Shown here piece after piece: positions 42,599 to 52,597 of a stretch of 64,000 nt of DNA. Within the stretch, counting starts at the first letter, position 1. The number at the start of each line of letters is the position of its first letter. A program made the translations under genes and the position numbers. This stretch comes from Nitrospira sp. Lineage in GTDB: Bacteria; Nitrospirota; Nitrospiria; Nitrospirales; Nitrospiraceae. The DNA lies in NCBI GenBank assembly GCA_005116955.1, contig SWDI01000005.1, positions 650,219 to 714,218 of the forward strand, read 5' to 3'. The notes beneath the pieces were generated by a model. The model was given only the letters and a program-made list of their open reading frames with translations, did not search any database and was not told where the DNA came from.

Positions 42599-43969
42599 CT
42601 AGCTGACGTCACCGCCATTCTTCTTGAGATCATCAATGTATCGTTTGACAATCACACTGCCTGGCATTTTTTCAATATTGACATACACCATATAGTGTAC
42701 GATCCCGTGTACTGCCATCGCAATCAACAATCCTTCAAAAATCCCCACCTTAAAGACCAAGACGCCGCATAAAATGGCAAGGATCATGGCATAGGGACCA
42801 TGGTGGGTCACATGCACAAGTCCCTCGATCATCTTCCAGCCAGAGAAGATCATGATGATCGCCAGCGCAAACTTTGGGAGATAGGCCAGAGCGTAGGTGT
42901 TGAAGGTAAAGAAGGTCACGACACAGCCGATGATGAGGACGGAGAATTTCGTATAGGCGCCAGCCAAACGATTGGTCGTGCTCTTGGCCAGCCCGTCCAG
43001 GTTGGTCATACCGCCGAAGAAGCTCGATCCCATATTCGCAACCCAGATGGCCAGCAAGCTGTTGTTGCTGTTGCATTTCCTCTTAAGGGGGTCGATTTTT
43101 TCAATGGCGGCGTTGCTCATGACCTGTTCGATGACGTCAATCATGGCGAGCATCACGGCAAACCCTATCATGGCGAGAACTGTGAGGGGGCTATCAAAGT
43201 GCGGGATCGGCAGCGCGAGCGTGAGCTCCGTGTCATCCATGGACAGCATAGGCACCGAGACGAACTGGGCGAGAATGGTCCCCGCGGCGATGATGACAAA
43301 GTAGGGAATTGCGGGTTGCGTGCTTTTGAACTTCAAAAAGAGCGCGACAAAGACGCCATAACCAACCATGGAGATCAGGATCATCTGGATACGCGCGCCG
43401 TTCAAGAAGGAATCGGCAGCTTCCAGGTCTGGGGGGAGCTCATAGGTGAAGGCAAGAAACTTGAGCGCGATCTTCAGACCGACGCCTGCCAACAGCCCTT
43501 CGACCAGGTAGACCGGCACGGCCACCAAAATATATCGCTGCCAGTTGAATCGCCAGATGATGGCTTGGATGGTCGCCGTCAGAAAAATCGCGAAGGCCAT
43601 ATTCTCCATGCCAAAGGTGGCAACGCCGACGGCCAACACCGGTGCCAGACCCGCCGCGATTCCTGGACAGCCGATGTAGTTGCCTGGCCTGAACCAGGCA
43701 TTGATCCAGCCGATCAAACAGGCAAATGCGACGGTAGCCAACCCGACCTTGATCGGATACTCGGACATCATAGCGATGCCCACCGTCAAGGGGATCGCCA
43801 TCGACCCAGCGATCAGTCCGGCGGCAGTATCACGTCCCGCATATTGTGCTTGAAAAGCGGCTGATCCAGATATGGCAACCGGCTCTGTCAGGACCGGTTG
43901 ATCACTCCCGATATCACGAAGTTCATCTTCGGCTAACTCTACATTTCTTTCTGCTTCATATGTTGTCAT
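42599..43969 (-). CDS. SulP-type anion permease without STAS domain
   Basis: A 456-residue membrane protein with about 11-13 hydrophobic segments. The SulP-like opening SMAIPLTVGIAMMSEYP, then GNYIGCPGIAAGLAPVLA, NNSLLAIWVANMGSSFFGG and a final KRYIDDLKK tail are visible. The C-terminal STAS domain of most SulP proteins is absent. SulP members carry sulfate, bicarbonate or other anions. With the dab operon and carbonic anhydrase nearby, bicarbonate is a reasonable but unproved substrate. A sigma-54-like promoter lies upstream. Confidence 0.75.
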   Translation of the reverse strand: MTTYEAERNVELAEDELRDIGSDQPVLTEPVAISGSAAFQAQYAGRDTAAGLIAGSMAIPLTVGIAMMSEYPIKVGLATVAFACLIGWINAWFRPGNYIGCPGIAAGLAPVLAVGVATFGMENMAFAIFLTATIQAIIWRFNWQRYILVAVPVYLVEGLLAGVGLKIALKFLAFTYELPPDLEAADSFLNGARIQMILISMVGYGVFVALFLKFKSTQPAIPYFVIIAAGTILAQFVSVPMLSMDDTELTLALPIPHFDSPLTVLAMIGFAVMLAMIDVIEQVMSNAAIEKIDPLKRKCNSNNSLLAIWVANMGSSFFGGMTNLDGLAKSTTNRLAGAYTKFSVLIIGCVVTFFTFNTYALAYLPKFALAIIMIFSGWKMIEGLVHVTHHGPYAMILAILCGVLVFKVGIFEGLLIAMAVHGIVHYMVYVNIEKMPGSVIVKRYIDDLKKNGGDVS

Positions 43970-44057
43970 GGGTAGTATCTCGACGGTGTTCGAACTGATT
44001 GACCTGGTGACACTCGGTCGCGCTCAAGAAATCCATCTCGTTATGATAAAAAGAGAC

Positions 44058-44073
44058 AGCAAGAAAGGGGCCG
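44058..44073 (-). promoter_or_regulatory. Sigma-54-like promoter upstream of the SulP gene
   Basis: On the minus strand CGGCCCCTTTCTTGCT has GG, ten bases, then GC, close to the TGGCAC-N5-TTGCT consensus. It lies about 90 nt before the SulP start. An NtrC-type sigma-54 activator is encoded immediately upstream on the same strand. Confidence 0.5.
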
Positions 44074-44287
44074 TACATCCTGGCTGTGGCCCTGTGACTC
44101 AAGCTGGCATAGTTAAAGGAAAAATGACGAGAGGCTCAGGCTAGACTCAGGTCACTACGACCAGAACTCCAAGAGACTGAGTGCGGGTGCACATGCCCGT
44201 GCGTCTATGCACGGATTGGGAAAGCCATGACGCAGGGTAGGAATTCCAGTAGGGCAGATATAAAGGGTTTGGCTACCCCCAACCACC

Positions 44288-45691
44288 TTAGGAACCGGGT
44301 TTCCGCCGGCGCTCCAGCATCCAGCGTGTCACGCCAAGATGCTTGGCTGCCTGTGTTTTATTCCCGCCAGAACGATGGAGGACTTCTGTGATGATGCGGT
44401 CCTCGAGATTAGACAGGGACTCGCCGAGGCGGAAGGTCAAGTGGACCTGATCGGGATCCGTCGTGTCAGAAAAAGTAGATGTAGGCTGGGCCATATCCAT
44501 CGCTGGCTGTGAAGGATACCCTTGCATGTCGGACGGAAAGTGAACCGATTCGAGCGTATCCCCCGGACAGAAGAGCACCGCGCGTTCTATGAGATTGCTC
44601 AATTCGCGCACATTGCCGGGGAAATAGTATCGAAACAGAAGGGCTTGTGCGCTGTCTCCGAAATGACGAACCGGTTTTCTCAGTGAAAGAGCCGATCGGG
44701 TCAAGAATTGCTCGGCTAATGGCATGATGTCATCCTGCCGCTCCCGCAGGGGGGGGATCATGAGAGTCACGACATTCAGCCTGAAGTAGAGGTCTTCACG
44801 AAACTCACCTTTGGTGACCGCCTCTTTCAAATTCCGATTCGTTGCGGCCATGAAGCGAACATCCACGGGTATGTTGGCTGAGCCGCCCACGCGCCGGAAC
44901 ATACGCTCCTCGATCACGCGTAACAACTTCGCTTGCAACGGGAGGGGGAGGTCCCCGATCTCATCAAAAAGGACCGTCCCTCCCTCTGCCAATTCGATCA
45001 ATCCGGTTTTGCGGCTGGTCGCGCCGGTGAACGAGCCCTTCTCGTATCCGAAAAGTTCGCTTTCAAAGAGTTCCCGTGGAATCGATGGACAGTCCACCTC
45101 GATACAGGGCTTCTGGGCCCTGGCGCCGTTAGCGTGGATCACGCGGCTGATGTATTGCTTCCCGGTGCCGGTTTCTCCTTGGAGCAACACGGTCACACGG
45201 TCGTTCTTAGCGAGTTCACGGACCTGGCTCATGAAGGACTGCGTTGTCGGGCTCTTGGCAATAACGCGGCCGAGCGCATAGCGCTCCGCATCTTGCCCAC
45301 TCTGCAAATGAACCTGGCGCTGCAGCGTGAGCAGCTGAGTCGCCCTGGTCAAGGCGTGCTGCAGGTCTTCCATATCGATGGACTTGGCGACAAAGTCGAA
45401 CGCGCCGCGCCTCGTCGCTTCAACCGCATCCTTCACCGTGCCCCTGGCGGTCAACAGAATGACGAGCAAGTTGGGGGAGGTCTGCTTGACACGTTCGAGC
45501 ACATCCAAGCCGGACAGATTCGGCATCACAAGGTCTAGCACCAGAATGTCGGGTTCAAAGGTCTTCAGGATGGTCAAGCATTCTTCTCCAGATCCCGTCG
45601 TCTGCACGGTGTAGCCTTGATCGGCAAGGCGCAGGGCGAACGCTTCGCGGACCGAGGCTTCGTCTTCCACCAATAGGAGTTGCCAGGTCAT
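44288..45691 (-). CDS. NtrC-family sigma-54 response regulator
   Basis: A 467-residue protein: receiver domain (phospho-acceptor Asp53 in LDLVMPN), AAA+ domain with GETGTGKQ Walker A, GSFTGA loop contacting sigma-54, and GGTVLFDEIGDLPL, then a Fis-type helix-turn-helix (NKTQAAKHLGVTRWMLERR). It activates sigma-54 promoters after phosphorylation. It lies 1 nt after the histidine kinase and is certainly cotranscribed with it. A sigma-54-like promoter lies ahead of the SulP gene just downstream. Confidence 0.93.
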   Translation of the reverse strand: MTWQLLLVEDEASVREAFALRLADQGYTVQTTGSGEECLTILKTFEPDILVLDLVMPNLSGLDVLERVKQTSPNLLVILLTARGTVKDAVEATRRGAFDFVAKSIDMEDLQHALTRATQLLTLQRQVHLQSGQDAERYALGRVIAKSPTTQSFMSQVRELAKNDRVTVLLQGETGTGKQYISRVIHANGARAQKPCIEVDCPSIPRELFESELFGYEKGSFTGATSRKTGLIELAEGGTVLFDEIGDLPLPLQAKLLRVIEERMFRRVGGSANIPVDVRFMAATNRNLKEAVTKGEFREDLYFRLNVVTLMIPPLRERQDDIMPLAEQFLTRSALSLRKPVRHFGDSAQALLFRYYFPGNVRELSNLIERAVLFCPGDTLESVHFPSDMQGYPSQPAMDMAQPTSTFSDTTDPDQVHLTFRLGESLSNLEDRIITEVLHRSGGNKTQAAKHLGVTRWMLERRRKPGS

Positions 45692-45692
45692 A

Positions 45693-47678
45693 TTAAGTCT
45701 CTCGCTTCAGAGGCAGCCACACCTCGACGATTGCTCCACTTCCGGGAGGGCTGCTAATCGCCAATTGCCCGCCGTGCCGCTCGACGATGTCGTGCGTGAT
45801 CGTCAAGCCCAGGCCGACTCCTTTCGCCTTCCCATTCGTAAAGAACGGTTCGAAGATTCGCTGTAGATCCTCGGGCTCGATGCCTTTTCCCGTGTCGGAG
45901 AAGGTCACCGAAATCCCCGGACCTTGTTTAGCTATCAAGGCGATTCGGATCGTCAATTCTCCTCCGTTCGCCATGGCGTCGATCGCATTCATTGAGATAT
46001 TCAGAAAGGCTTGTTGCAGGTGGGCACGGGAGGCATCCACCACAGGAACCTCCGGGATGATCTTTCTTACAAGAATCCGCTGCTTGCTGAGATTGGGCTG
46101 TAGCAGTGTCAGCATGTCGTCGATCAGGGAGGGGAGATCGCAGGGCTGGAGATCAAACGGGCGTGGCCGCAGTTGGCCTAAATGGGATTCCAGCAGCTCG
46201 TCGATACGGGCTGCTTCACGCGCGATGAGCGCGCAGCGGTCTCTGGCGGCCCGAGGCAATTGGTCTTGTTCCGCGAGATGCGTCGCCAGACTTCCAAGTC
46301 CGATTAACGGATTGCGGACTTCATGCAAGATGCCGCCGGCCAGTTGTCCGATCAATTTCACCTGTTCAGCGTGGCGCAGGGCTTCCAGCATCTGCTCTCG
46401 CTCGCTGAGATCCGTCAAAATCGCCAAATAAAATTGCGTGGTCCCGTCACGATCCTTGACGGGGCTCACGCTTTCCCAGACCAGGAACTCCGATCCGTCC
46501 TTCCGGCGATTGACGAAACGATCCACGAACGCCAGTCCAGAGTGGATCGCTTGCCAGAGTCGTTCATAGAACTCCGGTGGATGCTTGCCTGACTTCAAGA
46601 GTGATGGCCGCTGGCCGAGTGCCTCGTCACGTGTCCAACCCGTCATACGCTCGATGGCCGGGTTCCACTCCAGAATGTACCCTTTGGTGTCGGTCAGCAT
46701 GATTCCATCCTGCGCCGACATGAACAATCGATGATAGAGATCTCGCTGTGTATCGGCACGGCGACGTCGTTCCAGGACCGTTGCCACGGTATTGGCAACC
46801 GTGCAGAGAAACTCGAGTTCCTTGACTGTGAAGTCACGAACCGTCTTGGAATGGGCTGTCATGGCTCCGTACACCCGGTCTTCAACCAGCATCGGCACAC
46901 ACATGCCCGCGATGCCGCCATGCTCGGTCAGAAGCTTTGAGGGCGTGAACCGCGTTTCCTTTCGCAAATCCCGCACAACAACCGGGAGCCGTTCCCGGAT
47001 GGCGTATCCGGCCTGGGAATGTGTCCCTCCTTCGATCGTCAGCTTGCCGATCAACTCCGGTTCAAGACCGATTCCTGCCACCACAGCCAAGTGATCGTCT
47101 GATTCTCGCGGAACAAGGATCTTGCACATCTCGAGTTCGAGGGCCTCAGCGGTATGCTTCACGGCTTCGCTCATCAGTTCCTGCGCCGGGGCATCACTGA
47201 CGGCCAAGGTGCCGATCCGGGCCAGCACCGATTGAAATCGAGCGATTTGTGACGCTTCCTGTACCAGCTCCGTATGTTCTGTCACGTTTCGGAGAACCAA
47301 GAGTACTCCGGTCTCCCCATGGTACGGGACGACGCTGTAGCGGCACTCATAGATAAGCGTTTGGCCTTCGCGGTCAGCGAGCCGATAGGTTTGACTGCCC
47401 CTAGATCCCAAGGTTTCCTTATTCCAGACCATCGAATCGGCAAACAGGTGCGCACGTATACTCGTCTCATTCCGTGTGGGTCGGTCACGCGGCACGGCAG
47501 TCGCTTCGACCAGTTCGCCGAACTGCACATTCTCAAAAACCAGAATGCCCTTGGCGATGAGACAGAGTCCACCTTCCAGACAATCGCTCACCCAGGCCAA
47601 CACTTCGGCAGCGGCGACTTCGGGTTTGGATTGAACCGGATTTTTAGCAGGAGAAGAATGCGTTGTGCGGTTCTTCAC
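45693..47678 (-). CDS. GAF/PAS sensor histidine kinase (NtrB-like)
   Basis: A 661-residue cytosolic kinase with no membrane segments. It has an N-terminal PAS-like region, a GAF domain around residues 150-310 (LTEHGGIAGMCVPMLVEDR), a PAS domain near 315-440 (ERMTGWTRDEALG), the H-box LAGGILHEVRNPLIGL and the ATP-binding DTGKGIEPEDL and GVGLGLTITHDIVERHGG. Input is probably a soluble ligand or redox signal. It pairs with the NtrC-type regulator. Confidence 0.93.
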   Translation of the reverse strand: MKNRTTHSSPAKNPVQSKPEVAAAEVLAWVSDCLEGGLCLIAKGILVFENVQFGELVEATAVPRDRPTRNETSIRAHLFADSMVWNKETLGSRGSQTYRLADREGQTLIYECRYSVVPYHGETGVLLVLRNVTEHTELVQEASQIARFQSVLARIGTLAVSDAPAQELMSEAVKHTAEALELEMCKILVPRESDDHLAVVAGIGLEPELIGKLTIEGGTHSQAGYAIRERLPVVVRDLRKETRFTPSKLLTEHGGIAGMCVPMLVEDRVYGAMTAHSKTVRDFTVKELEFLCTVANTVATVLERRRRADTQRDLYHRLFMSAQDGIMLTDTKGYILEWNPAIERMTGWTRDEALGQRPSLLKSGKHPPEFYERLWQAIHSGLAFVDRFVNRRKDGSEFLVWESVSPVKDRDGTTQFYLAILTDLSEREQMLEALRHAEQVKLIGQLAGGILHEVRNPLIGLGSLATHLAEQDQLPRAARDRCALIAREAARIDELLESHLGQLRPRPFDLQPCDLPSLIDDMLTLLQPNLSKQRILVRKIIPEVPVVDASRAHLQQAFLNISMNAIDAMANGGELTIRIALIAKQGPGISVTFSDTGKGIEPEDLQRIFEPFFTNGKAKGVGLGLTITHDIVERHGGQLAISSPPGSGAIVEVWLPLKRET

Positions 47679-47765
47679 GCGCGGCCTCTGTCTGGGAAAG
47701 GGGTCCTATCGAGACAACGTAGTATACCGAGCCGATAGCGACATCGTCGAGAAGGATGAGAAGTT

Positions 47766-49154
47766 CTAGTGCAACGGCGTCTCGGCTGGTTGTGCAACGG
47801 AAGACGTTGTGACCAGCGGATCGCCGCGTTTGGGAGTGGGGTGCCAGCCCATGACCGCAAGCAGCACCAGGAAGCTGATGACATACGCGACCACGACATG
47901 CCAGCCGTGATACACCCAGCGACCGACGTTCTTCGCATCCGGATACATGTTGGACAAGGCCACGCCGGCCGACGAGCCGAACCAGATCATCGAGCCGCCG
48001 AACCCCACCGTGTAGGCGAGCATGCCCCAGTCATAGCCGCCTTGTTTCAGCGCGAGCGCGGTGAGTGGGATGTTGTCGAACACCGCGGAGACGAACCCGA
48101 GCCCCATGGCTGATTGCCAGGAGGCGACTGGCAATTTTTCCACCGGCATCATGGAGGCGCAGGTGACCAGTGACAGTAGAAAAATCGTCCCTTTGGTCGC
48201 ACCGGGTAACAGACTCCAATCCGGTTTGCGTAACGGCGCCGAGACCAGGATCGCCAGGACCACGGCTACTCCGATGAATGGGAAGCTATCGGCGATTTCG
48301 GCGTGCGCCAAGTTGATGTACACGTTGGTGGAGATCGCCGTCACCAAAATGAAGCCCACAACACCGACGCGGCCCCAGTCCACATGCGCGCCACCGGGCT
48401 CATAGGCCATCAACGGCGAATGTTTGTTTTGCTGTAGCGCGGCCGGGATGCCAAATAGGACTAGTGCGACCACCGCGGCGACATACGCGTGGAATACGTC
48501 AACCGGGCTCACCCCGTCGATCCACATCATCGTGGTCGTGGTGTCGCCCACCACGCTGCCCGAACCACCCGCATTGGAGGCGGCGACAATCGCGGCGAGG
48601 TACCCAATGTGAACCTTGCCGCGAAAGACGGTGTGTGCCATGGCGCCCCCAATCATCGCCGCGGCGATGTTGTCGAGAAACGAGGACAGCACGAACACCA
48701 TCGCGAGCAGCGCGAACGCACCCTTTGCTTGTCCCGGCAGGTACTTTGGGAGCACCGCGGGAACATGGCTTTCCTCGAAGTGCTTGGACAGCAACGCAAA
48801 GCCCAGCAACAGGCACAGCAGATTGGAAAGAATGACCCACTCATGGCCCAGGTGGCTGACCAAGCCTGGCAGGCCATCGCCAGTCTTGAACCCGGTGAAT
48901 GACAATTTGTACAACGCGATCGTTCCGAGGCCAGTAAGTGCCACCTGCAGCGTGTGGTGGTGGAACAGCGCGACACCGAGTAGGGTGAGGGCGAACAAGA
49001 TGAAATCGAACGGGATGCCGAGCACGGTGGGTGGGTCGGTCGCCGCGACAGCGAACGACGGGGCGAGCCATAACGCGAGCGCGGCTCCGGCGATGCCCAG
49101 CAGAGGGCCGGTGCCCTTGCGCGACGACGGAATCTTCTGCTCTTCAAACCGCAT
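47766..49154 (-). CDS. nhaD: NhaD-type Na+/H+ antiporter
   Basis: A 462-residue membrane protein with about 12-13 hydrophobic segments. It has SSFLDNIAAAMIGGAMAHT, AASNAGGSGSVVGDTTTTMMW and AVFDNIPLTALALKQGG, the NhaD/ArsB-superfamily signatures. It should exchange sodium for protons, favouring growth at alkaline pH or with salt. It lies on the same strand as, and upstream of, the kinase/regulator pair, and near the NQR operon. Confidence 0.88.
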   Translation of the reverse strand: MRFEEQKIPSSRKGTGPLLGIAGAALALWLAPSFAVAATDPPTVLGIPFDFILFALTLLGVALFHHHTLQVALTGLGTIALYKLSFTGFKTGDGLPGLVSHLGHEWVILSNLLCLLLGFALLSKHFEESHVPAVLPKYLPGQAKGAFALLAMVFVLSSFLDNIAAAMIGGAMAHTVFRGKVHIGYLAAIVAASNAGGSGSVVGDTTTTMMWIDGVSPVDVFHAYVAAVVALVLFGIPAALQQNKHSPLMAYEPGGAHVDWGRVGVVGFILVTAISTNVYINLAHAEIADSFPFIGVAVVLAILVSAPLRKPDWSLLPGATKGTIFLLSLVTCASMMPVEKLPVASWQSAMGLGFVSAVFDNIPLTALALKQGGYDWGMLAYTVGFGGSMIWFGSSAGVALSNMYPDAKNVGRWVYHGWHVVVAYVISFLVLLAVMGWHPTPKRGDPLVTTSSVAQPAETPLH

Positions 49155-49548
49155 GACGCTCCCTCTGCTTCGCGTTGATCATCGCAATGCGGTCGTTGTG
49201 CAAGCGCCCGACTCAGGCGACTGTCGACGAGAAGTTTGTTGATTGTCTTTACGGTGGATCGGGGATGGTCGAACGGGAATCGATCCTATCCTGCCAAATT
49301 GTAGAACCAGAGGCCGTGGTTCGGAGTGACAACCGGACGATCCAGATACACCGGAAATCCAAACGAAACCAGAAGCTACACAGCCAGATGAGTGAAAATC
49401 AAGGCAAACTTTCCACGAAGCATGCGTCGAAGACAACTCGGTGAGATGTCTGGCCAGTGTTTCACTGATGATGCAAGGGGGACATCACCATCACCTGGTT
49501 TTAAGTTCAGTGAGCGCGATGGGCTTGAATGTTGCGTCGAAACTAAAG
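49155..49548. other. Intergenic, nothing recognised
   Basis: Nearly 400 bases between nhaD and a universal stress gene. The plus-strand frame at 49175-49444 is Lys/Thr-rich with no ribosome binding site or domain and is not credible. The nhaD promoter should lie here. Confidence 0.5.
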
Positions 49549-49980
49549 TCATTTGACCAACGTGACGGGGACCTGGGTCAGATGGACGACCTTGGTGGTG
49601 ACCGAGCCCATCACGAGCCCAGCAATACGCCCGAGTCCACGCGATCCCATGACGATTTCGCCGGCCCCAACTGCCTTGGCGCACTCCACAATCTTTTCGG
49701 CGGCATCGCCTTCCATCGCACTGCTAGCGAACGCCACGCCCGACGAGCGCAGCAGTTGCTCCGCCGGTTCGAGAATCTCGCGATTATGCTGCGCTGCCAT
49801 TTCCGCTGCTTTCTTGTCGCCCACGTAGACCTGGATTTCTCCGTAAACGCGTAGCGGGGGATGCACAGTTACGAGATGCACGCGACCTTGTGGTTTTTCA
49901 CGTGCTCGCTCAACGGCAAGATGTAGTGCACGCATCGCGCTCTCCGAGCCATCGAACGGAACCAAGATTGTGTTAGGCAT
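49549..49980 (-). CDS. Universal stress protein (UspA family)
   Basis: A 143-residue Usp: NTILVPFDGSESAMRALHLA at the start and VMGSRGLGRIAGLVMGSVT near the end with the GxxG-x9-G nucleotide motif. ATG 49980 is the natural start; the frame extends 10 codons further without support. It follows the NQR operon downstream on the same strand. Confidence 0.92.
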   Translation of the reverse strand: MPNTILVPFDGSESAMRALHLAVERAREKPQGRVHLVTVHPPLRVYGEIQVYVGDKKAAEMAAQHNREILEPAEQLLRSSGVAFASSAMEGDAAEKIVECAKAVGAGEIVMGSRGLGRIAGLVMGSVTTKVVHLTQVPVTLVK

Positions 49981-50095
49981 AACGGCCTCTTTCAAGCCAG
50001 TGGCGACCAATTAAAGAAGATTAGTACATCCTATATCTCGAGGATTCAAGTAGCCAGTACATAAATTCACCGACGGCGTGGTTGTCTCGGCCCTC

Positions 50096-50296
50096 TTACA
50101 GCAGCTCTTTCCTCGGAGACTGCGGACGGGCAAGACGTTCCGGGCAGGGCTTGTCGCAGCCGGCATCGCACTCCAGACCGAGACGCTCAAGACCACCACA
50201 ACTGCCGCCGATCGGACGGCGACCGACCAGGACACCCACCGCCATAGCCAGGATCGCAACCACCATGACAAGAAAGGTCACCAGGAAAATGGTCAT
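50096..50296 (-). CDS. nqrM: NQR maturation protein NqrM
   Basis: A 66-residue membrane-anchored protein: one N-terminal transmembrane helix (FLVTFLVMVVAILAMAVGVL), then a Cys-rich tail (GGSCGGLERLGLECDAGCDKPCP). This is NqrM (DUF539), needed to deliver iron for the Cys4 centre between NqrD and NqrE. Its start overlaps the end of apbE by 4 nt. It is the last gene of the operon. Confidence 0.9.
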   Translation of the reverse strand: MTIFLVTFLVMVVAILAMAVGVLVGRRPIGGSCGGLERLGLECDAGCDKPCPERLARPQSPRKELL

Positions 50297-51351
50297 GATA
50301 GTTCCTCCTGTTTCCGGTACCGTTGGAAGGCACAGCAGACGTGTTCTTCGAATTGTCCATCACGTTCGATGACGAAGAGGACGGGAAGGTTGAGCCGTTC
50401 AGCTATGGCCATGCCACGCTCAGGCCCCAACACTTGAAATGCGGTGGCCCAGCCATCGGCTCGCATGCTAGTCTCCGCCAGCACCGTCACCGACACCAGG
50501 TGATTATCGACAGGCCAGCCGGTTGTCGGATCGATGGTATGGGAATAACGTCGCCCGGCGATTTCAAAAAAATTCCGATAATTACCCGAGGTGGCGAGCG
50601 CGATGTCGCTGAGCGCCAGCATCGTCTGCACCGAGCGTTCGCCCGATAGCGGTTTCTCAATCGCAATCCGCCAGGGTGTGTCGTGATCCTTGAGTCCGCG
50701 TACTCGAATCTCGCCACCGATCTCGACCATATAATGGTCAATGCCCTGTGTGGTCATGAGCTCAGCAACCCGGTCTACACCGTAGCCCTTGGCGATTCCG
50801 GAAAGATCCAAGAAGACATCGGGGCGGTACTTGCGTATTGCTTGCTGAGCCTCACTGAGTGTGACTTTGTCGAGACCGCTGCGCCTGCGCGCGGCGGCAA
50901 TGTCGGCTTCAAGCGGGATGCGGTCAGGATGAAACTCGGGGCCGAAGCCCCAGAGATTGACCAGGGGACCAACTGTGATATCAAACGCCCCTTCGCTCTG
51001 GGCTCCGATCTCGAGTGCGGCTTTGAGCACGGCACGTAGCGAATCGGATGCGGGCACCCAGTCGGTAGTGCGCAGACGGTTAAAGCGCGATAGCTCCGAT
51101 TCCGGGTCATAGGTAGACATGGTGTGATTGATCTCGGCCAGTAAGGCATCCACTTCGATTTGCATTGCCTTCAGTGTCGGAGCGTTCTGGGTGGGGCGGT
51201 ATTTCACGTTATAGGTGGTCCCCATGGTGCGACCACTCATGTGCAGCTCCGCGACAGGCGGCTCAGGACGCAGCAGACTGAAGCCGGCACCGGCAGCGAG
51301 CAGAGCGATCAAGGCAATCAGCGTACGCAGGCGTGGAATGGAGGGATGCAT
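50293..51351 (-). CDS. apbE: FAD:protein FMN transferase ApbE
   Basis: A 352-residue exported flavin transferase with the ApbE blocks HMSGRTMGTTYNVKY, FLDLSGIAKGYGVDRVAELM, YMVEIGGEIRVRG and SHTIDPTTGWPVDNHLVSVTV. It attaches FMN to Thr of NqrB and NqrC. It lies 6 nt after nqrF and overlaps nqrM, so it serves this operon. Confidence 0.94.
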   Translation of the reverse strand: MHPSIPRLRTLIALIALLAAGAGFSLLRPEPPVAELHMSGRTMGTTYNVKYRPTQNAPTLKAMQIEVDALLAEINHTMSTYDPESELSRFNRLRTTDWVPASDSLRAVLKAALEIGAQSEGAFDITVGPLVNLWGFGPEFHPDRIPLEADIAAARRRSGLDKVTLSEAQQAIRKYRPDVFLDLSGIAKGYGVDRVAELMTTQGIDHYMVEIGGEIRVRGLKDHDTPWRIAIEKPLSGERSVQTMLALSDIALATSGNYRNFFEIAGRRYSHTIDPTTGWPVDNHLVSVTVLAETSMRADGWATAFQVLGPERGMAIAERLNLPVLFVIERDGQFEEHVCCAFQRYRKQEELS

Positions 51352-51357
51352 GGACGG

Positions 51358-52578
51358 TCATCCTCCGAAATCATCGAGCATGATGTTTTCCCGCTCGACT
51401 CCTAGATCCAACAGCATCTTGATCACGGCGGCATTCATCATCGGCGGTCCGCAGAGGTAGTACTCACAATCCTCTGGCGCCGGATGGGCCTTGAGATACT
51501 CATTATACAGCACGTTATGGATGAAGCCGGTATAGCCGCCCCAGTTGTCCTCAGGGAGAGCGTCGGAGAGGGCGACATGCCACTCAAAGTTGTCGTGTGC
51601 CTCGGCCAGCTTGTTGAAATCGTCGACATAGAACATCTCACGCTTCGATCGAGCCCCGTACCAGAAGGACATCTTTCGTGTGGTCTTGAGGCGGCCTAGC
51701 TGATCGAAAATATGCGAACGCATGGGCGCCATCCCTGCGCCACCGCCGATGAACACCATCTCGTTGTTGGTATCACGCGCAAAGAACTCGCCGAACGGCC
51801 CGGAGATCGTGACCTTGTCGCCTGGTTTCAGTCCGAACAGGTAGGAAGACATTTTGCCAGGCGGCAGATTTTGCGTGCGCGGTGGGGGCGTGGCGATACG
51901 AATATTGAGCATAATGATGCCGCGTTCTTCAGGGTAATTAGCCATGGAGTAGGCGCGCTCGATTGGCTCATTGACCTTGGACACAAGCTCCCAAAGTTTC
52001 AACCGGTCCCAGTCGCTGCGAAACCGTTCTTCGATATCAAAATTCTTAAACGGGTGCTCATATGGAGGACAGAAAATCTGGATATACCCTCCGGCACGGA
52101 AATCGACATATTCATCCTGGGGAAGCTCCAGGACGAGTTCCTTGATGAAGGTGGCCACATTGTGGTTGGAGCGGACGGTACACTCCCATTTCTTGACCCC
52201 AAACACTTCATCTGGAACCTCGATCTTCAGGTTCTGTTTGACTGCCACTTGGCAAGAGAGACGGTAGCCCTCGCGCGCTTCACGCTTGTTGATATGCGAG
52301 GTTTCGGTCGGCAGAATGACTCCACCCCCTTCGAAGACCTTGACCCGGCACACTCCACACGTACCACCGCCGCCGCAGGCGGAACTGACAAAAATCTTGG
52401 CGTCGCCAAGCGCATTGAGCAACTTGCCTCCGATCGGGGTCTCGATAGATTTCTTGTCGTTGATGGTGATCGTGATATTGCCGCTGGCCACCAGTTTGGA
52501 GCGCGCACTCAGAATGAAGACGACGAGAATGAGGACGAACCCGGTGAAGACACCGACTCCCAGGAGGATCTCGATCAT
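51358..52578 (-). CDS. nqrF: Na+-NQR subunit F
   Basis: A 406-residue NADH-oxidising subunit. From ATG 52578 ([11 protein letters not shown]) it has one N-terminal membrane helix and a ferredoxin-type 2Fe-2S site ([13 protein letters not shown] with a later YRLSCQVAV Cys). The FAD domain has [11 protein letters not shown] and the NADH domain [15 protein letters not shown] and [10 protein letters not shown]. Length and order are normal. The frame opens at 52632 but the family starts at MIE. Confidence 0.96.
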   Translation of the reverse strand: MIEILLGVGVFTGFVLILVVFILSARSKLVASGNITITINDKKSIETPIGGKLLNALGDAKIFVSSACGGGGTCGVCRVKVFEGGGVILPTETSHINKREAREGYRLSCQVAVKQNLKIEVPDEVFGVKKWECTVRSNHNVATFIKELVLELPQDEYVDFRAGGYIQIFCPPYEHPFKNFDIEERFRSDWDRLKLWELVSKVNEPIERAYSMANYPEERGIIMLNIRIATPPPRTQNLPPGKMSSYLFGLKPGDKVTISGPFGEFFARDTNNEMVFIGGGAGMAPMRSHIFDQLGRLKTTRKMSFWYGARSKREMFYVDDFNKLAEAHDNFEWHVALSDALPEDNWGGYTGFIHNVLYNEYLKAHPAPEDCEYYLCGPPMMNAAVIKMLLDLGVERENIMLDDFGG

Positions 52579-52597
52579 ACGCGGTCTCTCATCTGAC

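Noticed and set aside
49175..49444. Plus-strand ORF of 89 codons between nhaD and usp
   Set aside because: No ribosome binding site, no domain, and composition unlike a protein; it lies in a promoter region.
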